This document shows positions 53,989 to 63,671 of a DNA stretch of 64,000 nucleotides, piece by piece. The notes beneath the pieces were generated by a model. That model did no database searches and was not told the DNA's origin. It was given only the letters and a program-made list of their open reading frames with translations. How positions within the stretch are numbered: position 1 is the stretch's first letter; every line of letters starts with the position of its first letter. The stretch comes from an uncultured Oscillospiraceae bacterium (lineage in GTDB: Bacteria; Bacillota; Clostridia; Oscillospirales; Oscillospiraceae), in contig CATZRD010000005.1 of the NCBI GenBank assembly GCA_958423465.1, positions 27,861 to 91,860 on the forward strand, given 5' to 3'. Both the position numbers and the translations under genes were made by a program.

Positions 53989-55371
53989 TTGCGTCAGCGC
54001 GTCCGGCCCTCCCGGGGCCAGCTCTCCATGGTGGAGGGCTCCATCTGGCGGAGCCTGGTGGATTTCGCGGTTCCCATTTTCCTGGGAAATCTGTTCCAGC
54101 AGCTCTACAACACCGCCGATACCCTCATCGTGGGCAACTTCATCGGCAAGGAGGCCCTGGCGGCGGTCAGCTCCTCCGGCAGCCTCATCAACATGATGGT
54201 GGGCTTCCTCAGCGGCCTGACCACCGGGGCCGGCGTGCTCATCGCCAAATACTACGGGGCCAAGGAGTACGACAAGATGAGCCGGGCCATCCACACGGGC
54301 CTGGCCGCCGCGGCGCTGGCGGGGCTGGCGATGACGGCGGCGGGGGTGGCCCTGACGCCCTGGATCCTCCGCTGGATGGGGACGCCGGAGACGGTGCTGC
54401 CCTCCTCCGTGGCCTACTTCCGCACCTACTTCTACGGCGCGCTCGCCTCCTTCCTCTATAACGCCGCCACCGGCGTCCTTCAGGCGGTGGGGGACAGCCG
54501 CCGGCCCCTGTATTACCTGATGCTGTCCTCCTTTATCAACGTGGGGCTGGACCTGCTGTTCGTAGGGGGCTTCCGCTGGGGCGTGGCCTCGGCGGCGGCA
54601 GCCACCGTCATCTCCAAGGTGGTCAGCGCGGCCCTGTGCCTTGCCCAGCTGGCGCGGACCGAACAGGTCTGGCGGGTGGAGCTGCGGAAGGTCGCCGTGG
54701 ACCGGCCCACCCTGGGGCTGATCGCCCGGTTCGGCCTGCCCTCCGGGGTGCAGAACGCCATGATCGGCCTGGCCAACGTGGTGGTGCAGGCCAATATCAA
54801 CGCCTTCGGCGACGACGCCATGGCGGGCTGCGGCGCCTACTTCAAGCTGGAGGGCTTCGCCTTTCTGCCCATCACCTGCTTCTCCATGGCCCTGGCCACC
54901 TTCGTGGGCCAGAACCTGGGGGCCAGGGAGTACGGCCGGGCACGGCGGGGGGCCCGGTTCGGCATTTTGTGCGCGGTGGTCATGGCGGAGCTGATCGGAC
55001 TGGGGATCTTCCTGGCCGCGCCGGCGCTGGTGGGCCTGTTCAACGACGACCCGGCGGTGCTGGCCTACGGCGTGCGCCAGTGCCGGGTGGAGGCCCTGTT
55101 CTACTGCCTGCTGGCCTTCAACCACTGCGTGGCCGGGGTGCTCCGGGGGGCGGGACGGGCGGCGGTGCCCATGACGGTGATGCTCCTGTGCTGGTGCCTG
55201 CTGCGGGTGAGCTACATCACGGTGGCGGTGCGGCTGATCCCGGCCATCGAGATGGTGTTCTCCGGCTATCCCGTGAGCTGGACCGTCAGCGCGGTGATCT
55301 TTCTCATCTATTATCTGCGGGCCGACTGGCTCCACGCCTTTGACCGCCTGGACGCCAGGGGCAGGGGATGA
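53989..55371 (+). CDS. MATE-family efflux transporter
   Basis: Cation-coupled exporter of drugs or metabolites, 460 residues, twelve membrane helices in two halves. Family features are IFLGNLFQQLYNTADTLIVGNFIG, AAVSSSGSLINMMVGFLSGLTTGAGVLIA in the first half and FGLPSGVQNAMIGLANVVVQ, FVGQNLGAREYGRARRG in the second. I prefer the TTG at 53989, 11 bases after GGAAAGG; a GTG at 53980 is only two bases from that site, and an ATG at 54028 has none, so the exact start is uncertain. The substrate is unknown. It is followed after 30 bases by the Smr gene. Confidence 0.93.
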   Translation: MRQRVRPSRGQLSMVEGSIWRSLVDFAVPIFLGNLFQQLYNTADTLIVGNFIGKEALAAVSSSGSLINMMVGFLSGLTTGAGVLIAKYYGAKEYDKMSRAIHTGLAAAALAGLAMTAAGVALTPWILRWMGTPETVLPSSVAYFRTYFYGALASFLYNAATGVLQAVGDSRRPLYYLMLSSFINVGLDLLFVGGFRWGVASAAAATVISKVVSAALCLAQLARTEQVWRVELRKVAVDRPTLGLIARFGLPSGVQNAMIGLANVVVQANINAFGDDAMAGCGAYFKLEGFAFLPITCFSMALATFVGQNLGAREYGRARRGARFGILCAVVMAELIGLGIFLAAPALVGLFNDDPAVLAYGVRQCRVEALFYCLLAFNHCVAGVLRGAGRAAVPMTVMLLCWCLLRVSYITVAVRLIPAIEMVFSGYPVSWTVSAVIFLIYYLRADWLHAFDRLDARGRG

Positions 55372-55401
55372 GCGGCGGCGGCCCGGAAGGAGGTGCGGCG
55401 G

Positions 55402-55656
55402 ATGCGGGGCGTTACAGGCGGCGTGGTGGAGCTGGATCTCCACGGCATGACCCAAGTCCAGGCCAAAGCGGCGGTGGACGCCGCCCTGCGCCGGGCGGGC
55501 GGGTCCGTGTACCGGCTGCGGGTGATCCACGGCTACCGGGGCGGGACCCAGCTGCGGGACATGCTGCGCCGGGAGTACGGGAAACACCCCAAAGTGAAGC
55601 GGCTGGAGGTGGGGCTGAACCCCGGGGCCACGGACCTGGTCCTGCGGGAATACTGA
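55402..55656 (+). CDS. Smr-domain protein, stand-alone
   Basis: 84 residues made up almost only of an Smr domain, a small nuclease or DNA-binding fold found at the end of MutS2. Visible are VVELDLHGMTQVQAKAAV (LDLHGMT motif) and LRVIHGYRGGTQLRDMLRREY (HGxGxG-like). ATG at 55402 has AAGGAGGTGCGGCGG upstream. Follows the MATE gene closely and may share its transcript. Confidence 0.88.
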   Translation: MRGVTGGVVELDLHGMTQVQAKAAVDAALRRAGGSVYRLRVIHGYRGGTQLRDMLRREYGKHPKVKRLEVGLNPGATDLVLREY

Positions 55657-55716
55657 CCCGCCGCCGGGCGATGGGACGAAAAAGAAAAAATTTCGCGAAA
55701 TGGCAGGAAGATAACA

Positions 55717-55745
55717 TTTACAGCGGAGAAATTTTATGCTATAGT
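55717..55745 (+). promoter_or_regulatory. Promoter of the pyruvate:ferredoxin oxidoreductase gene
   Basis: TTTACA, 17-base spacer, TATAGT, preceded by AT-rich sequence. A strong promoter fits a highly expressed enzyme. Confidence 0.75.
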
Positions 55746-55828
55746 TTATTCGTATGAGTTTGGCTTTCCCTAAGTACCCAGGCAAGTTTATAAGCCAGAA
55801 TATCAAAAATATTCAGGAGGAGCATTCT

Positions 55829-58800
55829 ATGGCAAGAAAGTTCAAGTCCATGGACGGCAACAACGCGGCGGCGCATGTCTCCTATGCGTTTTCCGAGGTT
55901 GCGGCGATCTACCCGATCACCCCGTCCAGCCCCATGGCCGATCTGGTGGATCAGTGGTCCGCCAACGGCCTGAAGAACATCTTCGGCACCCAGGTCAAGG
56001 TGGTGGAGATGGAGTCCGAGGCCGGCGCCGCCGGCGCGGTCCACGGCTCTCTGGGCGTGGGCGCGCTGACCACCACCTACACCGCCTCTCAGGGCCTGCT
56101 GCTGATGATCCCCAATATGTACAAGATCGCGGCCGAGCAGCTGCCCACCGTGTTCCACGTCTCCGCCCGTACCGTGTCCACCCACGCCCTGAATATCTTC
56201 GGCGACCACTCCGACGTCATGGCCTGCCGCCAGACCGGCTTCGCCATGCTGTGCGAGGGCAACGTCCAGGAGGTCATGGACCTGTCTCCCGTGGCCCATC
56301 TGGCCGCCATCAGCGGCAAGGTGCCCTTCATCAACTTCTTCGACGGTTTCCGCACCTCCCACGAGATCCAGAAGGTGGCCGTGTGGGACTACGAGGATCT
56401 GAAGGATATGTGCGACATGGAGGCCGTGGAGGCCTTCCGCAAGCATGCCCTGAACCCCGAGCACCCCAACACCCGGGGCAGCCACGAGAACGGCGACATC
56501 TTCTTCCAGCACCGGGAGGCCTGCAACAAGTTCTATGACGAGCTGCCCGCCGTGGTGGAGAAGTACATGGGCAAGATCAACGAGAAGCTGGGCACCGACT
56601 ACAAGCTGTTCAACTACTACGGCGCCCCCGACGCGGACCGTGTCATCATCGCCATGGGCTCCATCTGCGACGTGACCGAGGAGGTCATCGACTACCTCAA
56701 CGCCCACGGCGAGAAGGTGGGCCTGGTGAAGGTCCGGCTGTACCGCCCCTTCGCCGCCGACCGCCTGCTTGAGGCCATCCCCGCCACCGCAAAGAAGATC
56801 GCCGTTCTGGACCGGACCAAGGAGCCCGGCGCCCAGGGCGAGCCTCTGTATCTGGACGTGGTCACCGCCCTGGCCAACGCCGGCCGGAGCGACGTCACCG
56901 TCATCGGCGGCCGCTACGGCCTGGGCAGCAAGGACACCCCGCCCGCCAGCGTGTTCGCCGTTTACACCGAGCTGAACGCGGAGAGGCCCCGCCGTCAGTT
57001 CACCATCGGCATCGTGGACGACGTTACCAACCTGTCCCTGCCGGAGGTCCCCGCCCCCAACACCGCCGCGGAAGGCACCATCGAGTGCAAGTTCTGGGGC
57101 CTGGGCGGCGACGGCACCGTGGGCGCCAACAAGAACTCCATCAAGATCATCGGCGACCACACCGACAAGTACATCCAGGCGTACTTCCAGTACGACTCCA
57201 AGAAGACCGGCGGCGTGACCATCAGCCACCTGCGCTTCGGCGACAAGCCCATCAAGTCCCCCTACTACATCAACAAGGCCGACTTCGTGGCCTGCCACAA
57301 CCCCAGCTACGTCACCAAGGGCTTTAAGATGGTCAACGACGTGAAGCCCGGCGGCGTGTTCATGATCAACTGCCAGTGGGATTTCGAGGAGCTGAACCAT
57401 CACCTGAACGCGGAGGCCAAGCGCTACATCGCCCGGAACGATATCCAGCTCTACACCATCAACGCCATCGACCTGGCCGCCAAGATCGGCATGGGCAAGC
57501 GCACCAACACCATCCTCCAGTCCGCTTTCTTCACCCTGGCCAAGGTCATGCCCCAGGCTGAGGCCATCCAGTACATGAAGGACGCCGCCACCAAGTCCTA
57601 CTCCAAGAAGGGTATGGACGTGGTGGAGATGAACCACAAGGCCATCGACGCCGGCGCCACCGCCTTCGTGAAGATCGACGTGCCCGCCGACTGGGCCGAC
57701 GCCGTGGACGCTCCCGTGGAGCACGCCCTGGAGGGCAAGAGCGAGCTGGTGAAGATGGTCAAGGACATCCTGCTGCCCGTGGGCAAGATGGACGGCGACA
57801 GCCTGCCTGTCTCCACCTTTATGCCCCATGTGGACGGCCAGTTCGAGCAGGGCGCTTCCGCCTATGAGAAGCGCGGCGTGGCCGTGGCCGTGCCCACCTG
57901 GGATCCCAGCAAGTGCATCCAGTGCAATACCTGCGCCTATGTCTGCCCCCACGCCACCATCCGGGCCTACGCCCTGACGGAGGAGGAGGTCAAAAACGCC
58001 CCCGAGGGCCTGAAGACCGCTCCCATCAAGGCCGGCAAGGGCAAGGGCGTGTACACCTACGCCATCGGCGTCAGCCCCCTGGACTGCATGGGCTGCGGCG
58101 TGTGCGTGGAGGCCTGCCTGGCCAAGGACAAGGCCATCAAGATGGTGCCCCAGGAGAGCGAGGCCCAGCAGGCCCAGGTCTGGGACTACCTGGTCAAGAC
58201 CGCGCCCAAGGCCGATATGCAGGACAACACCGTCAAGGGCAGCCAGTTCAAGCAGCCCTACCTGCAGTTCTCCGGCTCCTGCGCCGGCTGCGCCGAGACC
58301 AGCTACGCCCGTCTGGTGACCCAGCTGTTCGGCGACCATATGTACATTTCCAACGCCACCGGCTGTTCCTCCATCTGGGGCGGCCCCGCCGCTACCAGCC
58401 CCTACTGCACCAACGCTGAGGGCAAGGGCCCCGCCTGGTGCAACAGCCTCTTTGAGGACAACGCCGAGCACGGCCTGGGCATGTATGTGGGCCAGAAGAA
58501 GATCCGGGAGGACCTGAAGGCCAAGACCGAGGCCCTCATCGCCGTGGAGTGGGCCCAGCCCGCTCTGAAGGAAGCCGCCCAGAAGTGGCTGGATACCTAC
58601 AATGACGGCGACGCCAACCAGGCCGCCGCCAAGGCGTATGTGGCCGCCCTGGAGGAGGGCATCTGCACCGTGGAGGAGCTGATCGCCTGCGGCGATCCCA
58701 AGTTCCAGGCCCACGGCGAGGCGCTGAAGGCCGCCGGCAAGGCGTACTGCGACTGCGACGCCTGCAGGCTGTGCGAGGCCATCCTGGCCCAGAAGGAGTA

Positions 58801-59467
58801 CCTGAACAAGAAGTCCGTGTGGATCTTCGGCGGCGACGGCTGGGCCTACGACATCGGCTACGGCGGACTGGACCACGTCCTGGCCTCCGGCGAGGATGTG
58901 AACGTGTTCGTTTTCGACACCGAGGTGTACTCCAACACCGGCGGACAGGCTTCCAAGGCCTCCAACATCGGTCAGGTGGCCCAGTTCGCCGCCGCCGGCA
59001 AGGAGATGAAGAAGAAGTCCCTGGCGGAGATCGCCATGCAGTACGGCTACGTCTACGTGGCCCAGGTGGCTATGGGCGCCAACACCGCCCAGACCATCAA
59101 GGCCATCGCCGAGGCCGAGGCCTATCACGGCCCCTCCCTCATCATCGGCTACGCCCCCTGCGAGATGCACTCCATCAAGGGCGGCATGATGAACTGCCAG
59201 AAGGAGATGAAGCGTGCGGTGGACTGCGGCTACTGGAACATGTTCCGGTACAACCCCGCCGCCGCTGCCGAGGGCAAGAATCCCTTCACGCTGGACAGCA
59301 AGGCGCCCGCCGGCGGTTATCAGGAGTTCCTGATGAACGAGGCCCGCTACTCCCGTCTGACCCGGGAGTTCCCGGAGCGCGCCAACGAGCTCTTCGCCCG
59401 CAACGAGGAGTCCGCCAAGGCCCGCTACGAGCACCTGCTGAAGCTGAAGGACCTGTACGAGGCGTAA
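55829..59467 (+). CDS. nifJ: Pyruvate:ferredoxin (flavodoxin) oxidoreductase, single-chain
   Basis: Converts pyruvate and CoA to acetyl-CoA, CO2 and reduced ferredoxin, the central step of anaerobic energy metabolism. 1212 residues. The thiamine-pyrophosphate-binding first domain begins ARKFKSMDGNNAAAHVSYAFSEVAAIYPITPSSPM. A ferredoxin-type domain carries two CxxCxxCxxxC clusters (CIQCNTCAYVC at about 696-706 and CMGCGVCVEAC at about 753-763). The C-terminal TPP domain has CAGCAETSYARL (Cys818, Cys821), GGDGWAYDIGYGGLDHV and VYSNTGGQASKAS. AGGAGGAGCATTCT precedes the ATG at 55829. Codons are strongly biased to C-ending forms, as expected of a highly expressed gene. Confidence 0.97.
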   Translation: MARKFKSMDGNNAAAHVSYAFSEVAAIYPITPSSPMADLVDQWSANGLKNIFGTQVKVVEMESEAGAAGAVHGSLGVGALTTTYTASQGLLLMIPNMYKIAAEQLPTVFHVSARTVSTHALNIFGDHSDVMACRQTGFAMLCEGNVQEVMDLSPVAHLAAISGKVPFINFFDGFRTSHEIQKVAVWDYEDLKDMCDMEAVEAFRKHALNPEHPNTRGSHENGDIFFQHREACNKFYDELPAVVEKYMGKINEKLGTDYKLFNYYGAPDADRVIIAMGSICDVTEEVIDYLNAHGEKVGLVKVRLYRPFAADRLLEAIPATAKKIAVLDRTKEPGAQGEPLYLDVVTALANAGRSDVTVIGGRYGLGSKDTPPASVFAVYTELNAERPRRQFTIGIVDDVTNLSLPEVPAPNTAAEGTIECKFWGLGGDGTVGANKNSIKIIGDHTDKYIQAYFQYDSKKTGGVTISHLRFGDKPIKSPYYINKADFVACHNPSYVTKGFKMVNDVKPGGVFMINCQWDFEELNHHLNAEAKRYIARNDIQLYTINAIDLAAKIGMGKRTNTILQSAFFTLAKVMPQAEAIQYMKDAATKSYSKKGMDVVEMNHKAIDAGATAFVKIDVPADWADAVDAPVEHALEGKSELVKMVKDILLPVGKMDGDSLPVSTFMPHVDGQFEQGASAYEKRGVAVAVPTWDPSKCIQCNTCAYVCPHATIRAYALTEEEVKNAPEGLKTAPIKAGKGKGVYTYAIGVSPLDCMGCGVCVEACLAKDKAIKMVPQESEAQQAQVWDYLVKTAPKADMQDNTVKGSQFKQPYLQFSGSCAGCAETSYARLVTQLFGDHMYISNATGCSSIWGGPAATSPYCTNAEGKGPAWCNSLFEDNAEHGLGMYVGQKKIREDLKAKTEALIAVEWAQPALKEAAQKWLDTYNDGDANQAAAKAYVAALEEGICTVEELIACGDPKFQAHGEALKAAGKAYCDCDACRLCEAILAQKEYLNKKSVWIFGGDGWAYDIGYGGLDHVLASGEDVNVFVFDTEVYSNTGGQASKASNIGQVAQFAAAGKEMKKKSLAEIAMQYGYVYVAQVAMGANTAQTIKAIAEAEAYHGPSLIIGYAPCEMHSIKGGMMNCQKEMKRAVDCGYWNMFRYNPAAAAEGKNPFTLDSKAPAGGYQEFLMNEARYSRLTREFPERANELFARNEESAKARYEHLLKLKDLYEA

Positions 59468-59482
59468 ATCGAGCGAGACCCA

Positions 59483-59513
59483 GGGGGTCGGGCGAAAGCC
59501 CGACCCCCTTTTT
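59483..59513 (+). terminator. Terminator of the oxidoreductase gene
   Basis: Perfect 11-base arms GGGGGTCGGGC and GCCCGACCCCC, GAAA loop, followed by TTTTT. Confidence 0.93.
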
Positions 59514-59524
59514 CTCCGGCCGCT

Positions 59525-59553
59525 TTGACAAATGGGGGAAAGAGGCATATACT
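59525..59553 (+). promoter_or_regulatory. Promoter of cysK
   Basis: Perfect TTGACA, 17-base spacer, TATACT. The leader is short (about 40 bases), leaving no room for a T-box or S-box. Confidence 0.8.
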
Positions 59554-59595
59554 TCCCTTAGAATGATCGCCCGCAGGGCGGCAAGGAGGCGGCGT

Positions 59596-60528
59596 ATGAG
59601 CCATATCTTCACATCCATGGACCAGCTGATCGGGGGAACGCCTCTGCTGGAGCTGAAGCGTCTGGAGGAGGCCCTGGGTCTGAAGGCCCGGGTGCTGGCC
59701 AAGCTGGAGTATTTCAATCCCGCGGGGAGCGTCAAGGACCGGGTGGCCCTGGCCATGATCCGCGACGCCGAGGACCGGGGCCTGCTGGGGCCCGGCAGCG
59801 TCATCATCGAGCCCACCTCCGGCAATACGGGCATCGGCCTGGCGGCGGTGGCGGCGGCCCGGGGCTACCGGGTCATCATCGTCATGCCGGACACCATGAG
59901 CGTGGAGCGCCGCCGGCTCATCGCCGCCTATGGGGCGGAGCTGGTGCTGACCCCCGGCAGCAGGGGGATGGCCGGGGCCATCGCCAGGGCGGAGGAGCTG
60001 GCGGCGGCCACGCCCGGCAGTTTCATCCCGGGGCAGTTCATCAATCCCGCCAACCCGGCGGCCCACATGGCCTCCACCGGCCCGGAGATCTGGAGGGACA
60101 CCGGCGGGCAGGTGGACGCCTTCGTGGCCGGGGTGGGCACCGGCGGCACCATCACCGGCGTGGGCCGGTATCTGAAGGGGCAGAACCCCGGCGTCCGGGT
60201 GGCGGCGGTGGAGCCGGCGGGCTCGCCGGTGCTGTCCGGCGGGAAGCCGGGACCCCACGGCCTCCAGGGCATCGGCGCGGGCTTCGTGCCGGAGGCGCTG
60301 GACCCCGGCGTCTATGACGAGATCATCCGGGTGACGGAGGCGGACGCCTACCGGGCCGGCCGGGAGCTGGCCCGGCGGGAGGGCGTGCTGGCGGGGATCT
60401 CCTCCGGCGCGGCCCTGTGGGCCGCCCTGGAGCTGGCCCGGCGGGAGGAGATGGCGGGGAGGACCATCGTGGTCCTGCTGCCGGATACCGGGGACCGGTA
60501 TCTCTCCACACCGCTGTTTGAGAGCTGA
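59596..60528 (+). CDS. cysK: Cysteine synthase (O-acetylserine sulfhydrylase)
   Basis: PLP enzyme making cysteine from O-acetylserine and sulfide. 310 residues. The PLP lysine is Lys47 in NPAGSVKDRVA; the substrate loop is EPTSGNTGIGLA, and the phosphate cup is GVGTGGTITGVGRYLK. The later SSGAALWAAL segment also fits. The frame is open far upstream (antisense bias), but the ATG at 59596 is supported by AAGGAGG and the protein family start. It has its own promoter. Confidence 0.95.
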   Translation: MSHIFTSMDQLIGGTPLLELKRLEEALGLKARVLAKLEYFNPAGSVKDRVALAMIRDAEDRGLLGPGSVIIEPTSGNTGIGLAAVAAARGYRVIIVMPDTMSVERRRLIAAYGAELVLTPGSRGMAGAIARAEELAAATPGSFIPGQFINPANPAAHMASTGPEIWRDTGGQVDAFVAGVGTGGTITGVGRYLKGQNPGVRVAAVEPAGSPVLSGGKPGPHGLQGIGAGFVPEALDPGVYDEIIRVTEADAYRAGRELARREGVLAGISSGAALWAALELARREEMAGRTIVVLLPDTGDRYLSTPLFES

Positions 60529-60683
60529 AAAGCGGCGAGGCGGTGTGCCGTCAAAAAGCGGCGCAGTCACTTTTTGATGATATTTGTTACGGAATCGTAA
60601 GGGATATGAAACAACTATGCGGCAATCTCCGGGTAAAATCATCGCCATAGAGACAACCTCGCAGACAGAAAGGGAGGGTACAT

Positions 60684-61721
60684 ATGGAAACGATGACGAA
60701 GAAAACCAAGATCATCCTGGGCTCCGCGGGCGGATGCCTGCTGGCCCTGGCCGTGGCCCTGGGGATCTGGCAGCCCTGGAAGAAGCCGGCGGACGATCAG
60801 CCGGACCCGCCTTCGGTCCAGACGCCGGCGGATCAGCCGGACCAGCCGCAGAAGGAGGGGCCCACCCTCTCCGTGGCCGGCGAGAAGATCCCCTGCACCA
60901 TTTTTGAGGGGGACGGCTGGAGCATCTATGTGCCGGAGGGCTGGACCGCGGAGGCGGAGGCCGCCGGCGGCGCCTTCGTGCTGCGAAGCGGCGGGAAGGA
61001 GCTGGCCCGGGTGGAGGTGGTCCAGTCCAGTCCCGCGGCCTATGAGGGCGCGTACATCGCCTGCTCCGCCCAGAAGCTGTCCGACACGGAGGAGCGGCGG
61101 GAGCGTGTGTTCTACAGCGGCGGGGCGGAGGACGCCTGGGAGGTCCGCTGTCAGACTCCCAGGGCGGAGTGGGACGCCTATCAGCGGCTGATGACCGCCC
61201 TGGCCCGGACCCTCACCGTAGGCGGGAAGCGGCCCTTCGCCGAGCTGTATCCCGTGGCCTCGGAGCCGGACTGGCAGGAGGCCGAGGGCAAGACCGTCCT
61301 CTGGATGGATAAGGACGGCTACGCCGTCAGCGACGAGGCGGAAAAGGCCGTGGAGGCCGGGATGAACGCCTGGGACGACAGCTTCAAGGCCCTGCACACC
61401 GGCAAGTACCGGCTGGAGGACCTGGGCTGGGCCGCCAGCATCACCTGCCTGGAGGACGAGGCCTATGTGGACGTCTTTTCCGCCGGGGTGTGGTACGGCC
61501 TGACGGAGGCCGGACAGACCGGCATCAGCGAGGCCTGTGCGGACCCGGACCGCCTGGAGGTGAAGGACGGCTGGTACACGGACCACGCCCCCCTGTATGT
61601 GGCGGTGCGCCACGACGGCGGCATCGTGACCGGCGTGACGGCCTTCCGGGACGAGAGCGGCATCCCCCTGGGGGAGCCGGACTTCGTAACGTTGCTCCTG
61701 GCGGAGCGGGACCGGGCGTAG
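60684..61721 (+). CDS. Membrane-anchored extracellular protein of unknown function
   Basis: 345 residues. One N-terminal membrane segment (KIILGSAGGCLLALAVALGIW) after a Lys-rich start, so the rest lies outside, tethered by a Pro/Asp/Gln linker (residues about 34-58). The remainder has no domain I recognise; the first half has IPCTIFEGDGWSIYVPEGWTAEAEA, a pattern seen in clostridial secreted proteins with a PsbP-like fold, and the second half is acidic. AGGGAGGGTACAT precedes the ATG. It does not share an operon with cysK (155-base gap) or with the next convergent gene. Confidence 0.72.
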   Translation: METMTKKTKIILGSAGGCLLALAVALGIWQPWKKPADDQPDPPSVQTPADQPDQPQKEGPTLSVAGEKIPCTIFEGDGWSIYVPEGWTAEAEAAGGAFVLRSGGKELARVEVVQSSPAAYEGAYIACSAQKLSDTEERRERVFYSGGAEDAWEVRCQTPRAEWDAYQRLMTALARTLTVGGKRPFAELYPVASEPDWQEAEGKTVLWMDKDGYAVSDEAEKAVEAGMNAWDDSFKALHTGKYRLEDLGWAASITCLEDEAYVDVFSAGVWYGLTEAGQTGISEACADPDRLEVKDGWYTDHAPLYVAVRHDGGIVTGVTAFRDESGIPLGEPDFVTLLLAERDRA

Positions 61722-61753
61722 CGCCTCCTGGGCGTCCGGCGGATAAAGAACAG

Positions 61754-61795
61754 AAAAGTACCGGCTGTTTCAAAACAGCCGGTACTTTTTTAATG
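61754..61795. terminator. Bidirectional terminator between convergent genes
   Basis: Perfect 17-base arms (61754-61770 and 61773-61789) with a two-base loop, A-run at one end and T-run at the other. Confidence 0.93.
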
Positions 61796-61806
61796 TGAAT
61801 ATACGA

Positions 61807-62634
61807 TCAGTTTTCAAATTTCTCCACGATATCCGCCAGGCCGTTGAGCCAGTCGCCGGAGAAGTCCTCGATACGGCCGGCGTCGGTCAGGGCGGCCAGC
61901 TGGGGATCAATGGGCATCCGGGCCAGCAGCTTCAGACCGTGGGCCTTGGCGGCGGCCTGGGTTTTGCCCTGGCCGAAGAGGGGGATCTCCTTGCCGCAGT
62001 CGGGGCAGAGGAGGTAGCTCATGTTCTCCACCAGGCCCACGATGGGAATGTCCATCATCTCCGCCATCTTCACGGCCTTCTCCACCACCATGCCCACCAG
62101 CTCCTGGGGGGAGGCCACGATGATGATGCCGTCCAGCGGCAGGGACTGGAACACGCTGAGGGCCACGTCGCCGGTTCCCGGGGGCATATCCACGAAGAGG
62201 TAGTCCACGTCCCACACCACGTCGGTCCAGAACTGGGTCACCACGCCGCCGATGACGGGGCCGCGCCAGACCACGGGGTCGGTCTCGTTGTCCAGCAGCA
62301 GATTGACGCTCATCAGCTGGATGCCGCCGGCGGTCTCCACCGGCAGCATGCCCCGGTCATCGGCCATGGCCCGGGCGTGGACGCCGAAGGCCTTGGGGAT
62401 AGAGGGGCCGGTGACGTCGGCGTCCAGCACGCCCACGGAATAGCCCTTGCGGCGCAGCAGCACCGCCAGCTGGCTGGTGACCATGGACTTGCCCACGCCT
62501 CCCTTGCCGGACACGACGCCGAAGATCTTCCCCACCCGGGCGGCGGGATTCTTTTCCTTCAGAAAGGACTGGGGCTGGGTGCGCTCGCCGCAGCTCTCGC
62601 CGCAGGAGCTGCAATCATGGGTACATTCAGACAT
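61807..62634 (-). CDS. mrp: Mrp/ApbC-type P-loop ATPase, Fe-S cluster carrier
   Basis: Scaffold or carrier of iron-sulfur clusters (ApbC/NBP35 family). 275 residues. The Cys-rich N-terminus (CTHDCSSCGESC) resembles that of eukaryotic NBP35 and many anaerobe Mrp proteins. The deviant Walker A is GKGGVGKS, followed by VLDADVTGPSIPKAFG, VDMPPGTGDVAL and the cluster-binding CPDC in MSYLLCPDCGKEI. AAGGAGAACTGCTGCAA precedes the ATG. It converges with the unknown anchored protein. Confidence 0.94.
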   Translation of the reverse strand: MSECTHDCSSCGESCGERTQPQSFLKEKNPAARVGKIFGVVSGKGGVGKSMVTSQLAVLLRRKGYSVGVLDADVTGPSIPKAFGVHARAMADDRGMLPVETAGGIQLMSVNLLLDNETDPVVWRGPVIGGVVTQFWTDVVWDVDYLFVDMPPGTGDVALSVFQSLPLDGIIIVASPQELVGMVVEKAVKMAEMMDIPIVGLVENMSYLLCPDCGKEIPLFGQGKTQAAAKAHGLKLLARMPIDPQLAALTDAGRIEDFSGDWLNGLADIVEKFEN

Positions 62635-62732
62635 TTGCAGCAGTTCTCCTTATCATATTAATAATATTGTATCCGTTTTTGTGGTCCGCCCCGCTCCGGG
62701 CGCCGGAACCGTGGGGCGGGCTGGGAAGGTCG

Positions 62733-63671
62733 CTACTTTTTCCGGCTCTCCAGATGCTCCCGCAGCTTCTTCAGCGCGTCCCCGTGTTTGGGGGAGCGGA
62801 GGGCGGGGTAGGAGCGCAGCAGACGGCGCTCAAAGAAGCCCTGCCCGTCGTAGAGACGCTGGAGCTTCTGTTGGGCCTCGGCCTTTGCCGCGTCCAGCCG
62901 CCCGTTGAGGGCGTCCCCCAGCTCGCCCAGGGGCTCCAGCCTGGCGTGGAGGGCCTGGGCGGCGCGGCCCGCCTTCTCCGACGCGGTCTGCCGGGCGGAG
63001 GTCAGGCTGGTCCCCAGCTTCTCCCGCTGGTCCAGCATGGCCTGACGGCTCTCCTCCTTCAGGGCGTCCAGCTTTGCCGCCAGCTCGTCGTGGACGGCGT
63101 GGAGCTTCTCCAGCCGCTGGCCGATCTGGATCGCGCTGCGCACGGAGACCACGATGTCCGAGACGTACAGCACGGCCAGCACCGCCGCCAGGGGCAGAGC
63201 GGCCCCCGCGGCAAAGAGCCTCAGGACTCCCTCGCTGACCGCCGGCCCGATCCCGTGGCACAGGACCACGCTGGCCAAGCCGAAGAGGCTGGAGTTCAAA
63301 AGGCAGATCCGGCCATTGAGCTGAAAGCGGTAGCGGGAGTAGTCCCACCAGCGCATATGGAACAGCTTCTCCATGGCGTAGCTGGTGATATACTCCACGG
63401 CGGAGGTCAGCAGCGCGCCCAGGAAAAAGGTGGCCACAGGGCTTTCGCAGCCGCCCCGGAGGACGATGAGCACCACCAGAGCGCCGTGGCCGTAGATGGG
63501 GCAGATGGGACCGTTGAGAAACCCCCGCTTCTCGCATAGCTTGCGCTGGCCGATGGAGCAGTATACCATCTCGCCGCACCAGCCGGCGAAGCTGTAAAAC
63601 ATTAATAAGAGGAAGAGATAGGCGGCCCGCTCCCAGGCGAGAGTGAGCTGGGCGGGGAACAGGGTGTACAT
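62733..63671 (-). CDS. CmpB-type (putative ABC transporter permease) membrane protein with coiled-coil tail
   Basis: 312 residues. The N-terminal two-thirds contain about five membrane segments and the family pattern MFYSFAGWCGEMVYCSIGQRK, GFLNGPICPIYGHGALVV, SYAMEKLFHMRWWDYS and LNGRICLLNSSLFG. This family has been labelled an ABC permease (CmpB) without solid evidence. From about residue 195 the protein is soluble and helical (LEKLHAVHDELAAKLDALKEESRQ...), probably a coiled coil in the cytoplasm. ATG at 63669 follows GGGAGGTGACGCCC; a longer N-terminus has no family support. Confidence 0.85.
   Translation of the reverse strand: MYTLFPAQLTLAWERAAYLFLLLMFYSFAGWCGEMVYCSIGQRKLCEKRGFLNGPICPIYGHGALVVLIVLRGGCESPVATFFLGALLTSAVEYITSYAMEKLFHMRWWDYSRYRFQLNGRICLLNSSLFGLASVVLCHGIGPAVSEGVLRLFAAGAALPLAAVLAVLYVSDIVVSVRSAIQIGQRLEKLHAVHDELAAKLDALKEESRQAMLDQREKLGTSLTSARQTASEKAGRAAQALHARLEPLGELGDALNGRLDAAKAEAQQKLQRLYDGQGFFERRLLRSYPALRSPKHGDALKKLREHLESRKK

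Noticed and set aside
55739..59548. Very long minus-strand open frame opposite the pyruvate:ferredoxin oxidoreductase gene
   Set aside because: It is a mirror of the strong GC-rich codon bias of the real gene: low-complexity Gly/Leu/Val/His protein, no ribosome binding site, no family marks. The same applies to the antisense frames opposite PBP2, the CbiK-like gene, the surface protein, the MATE gene and groEL.
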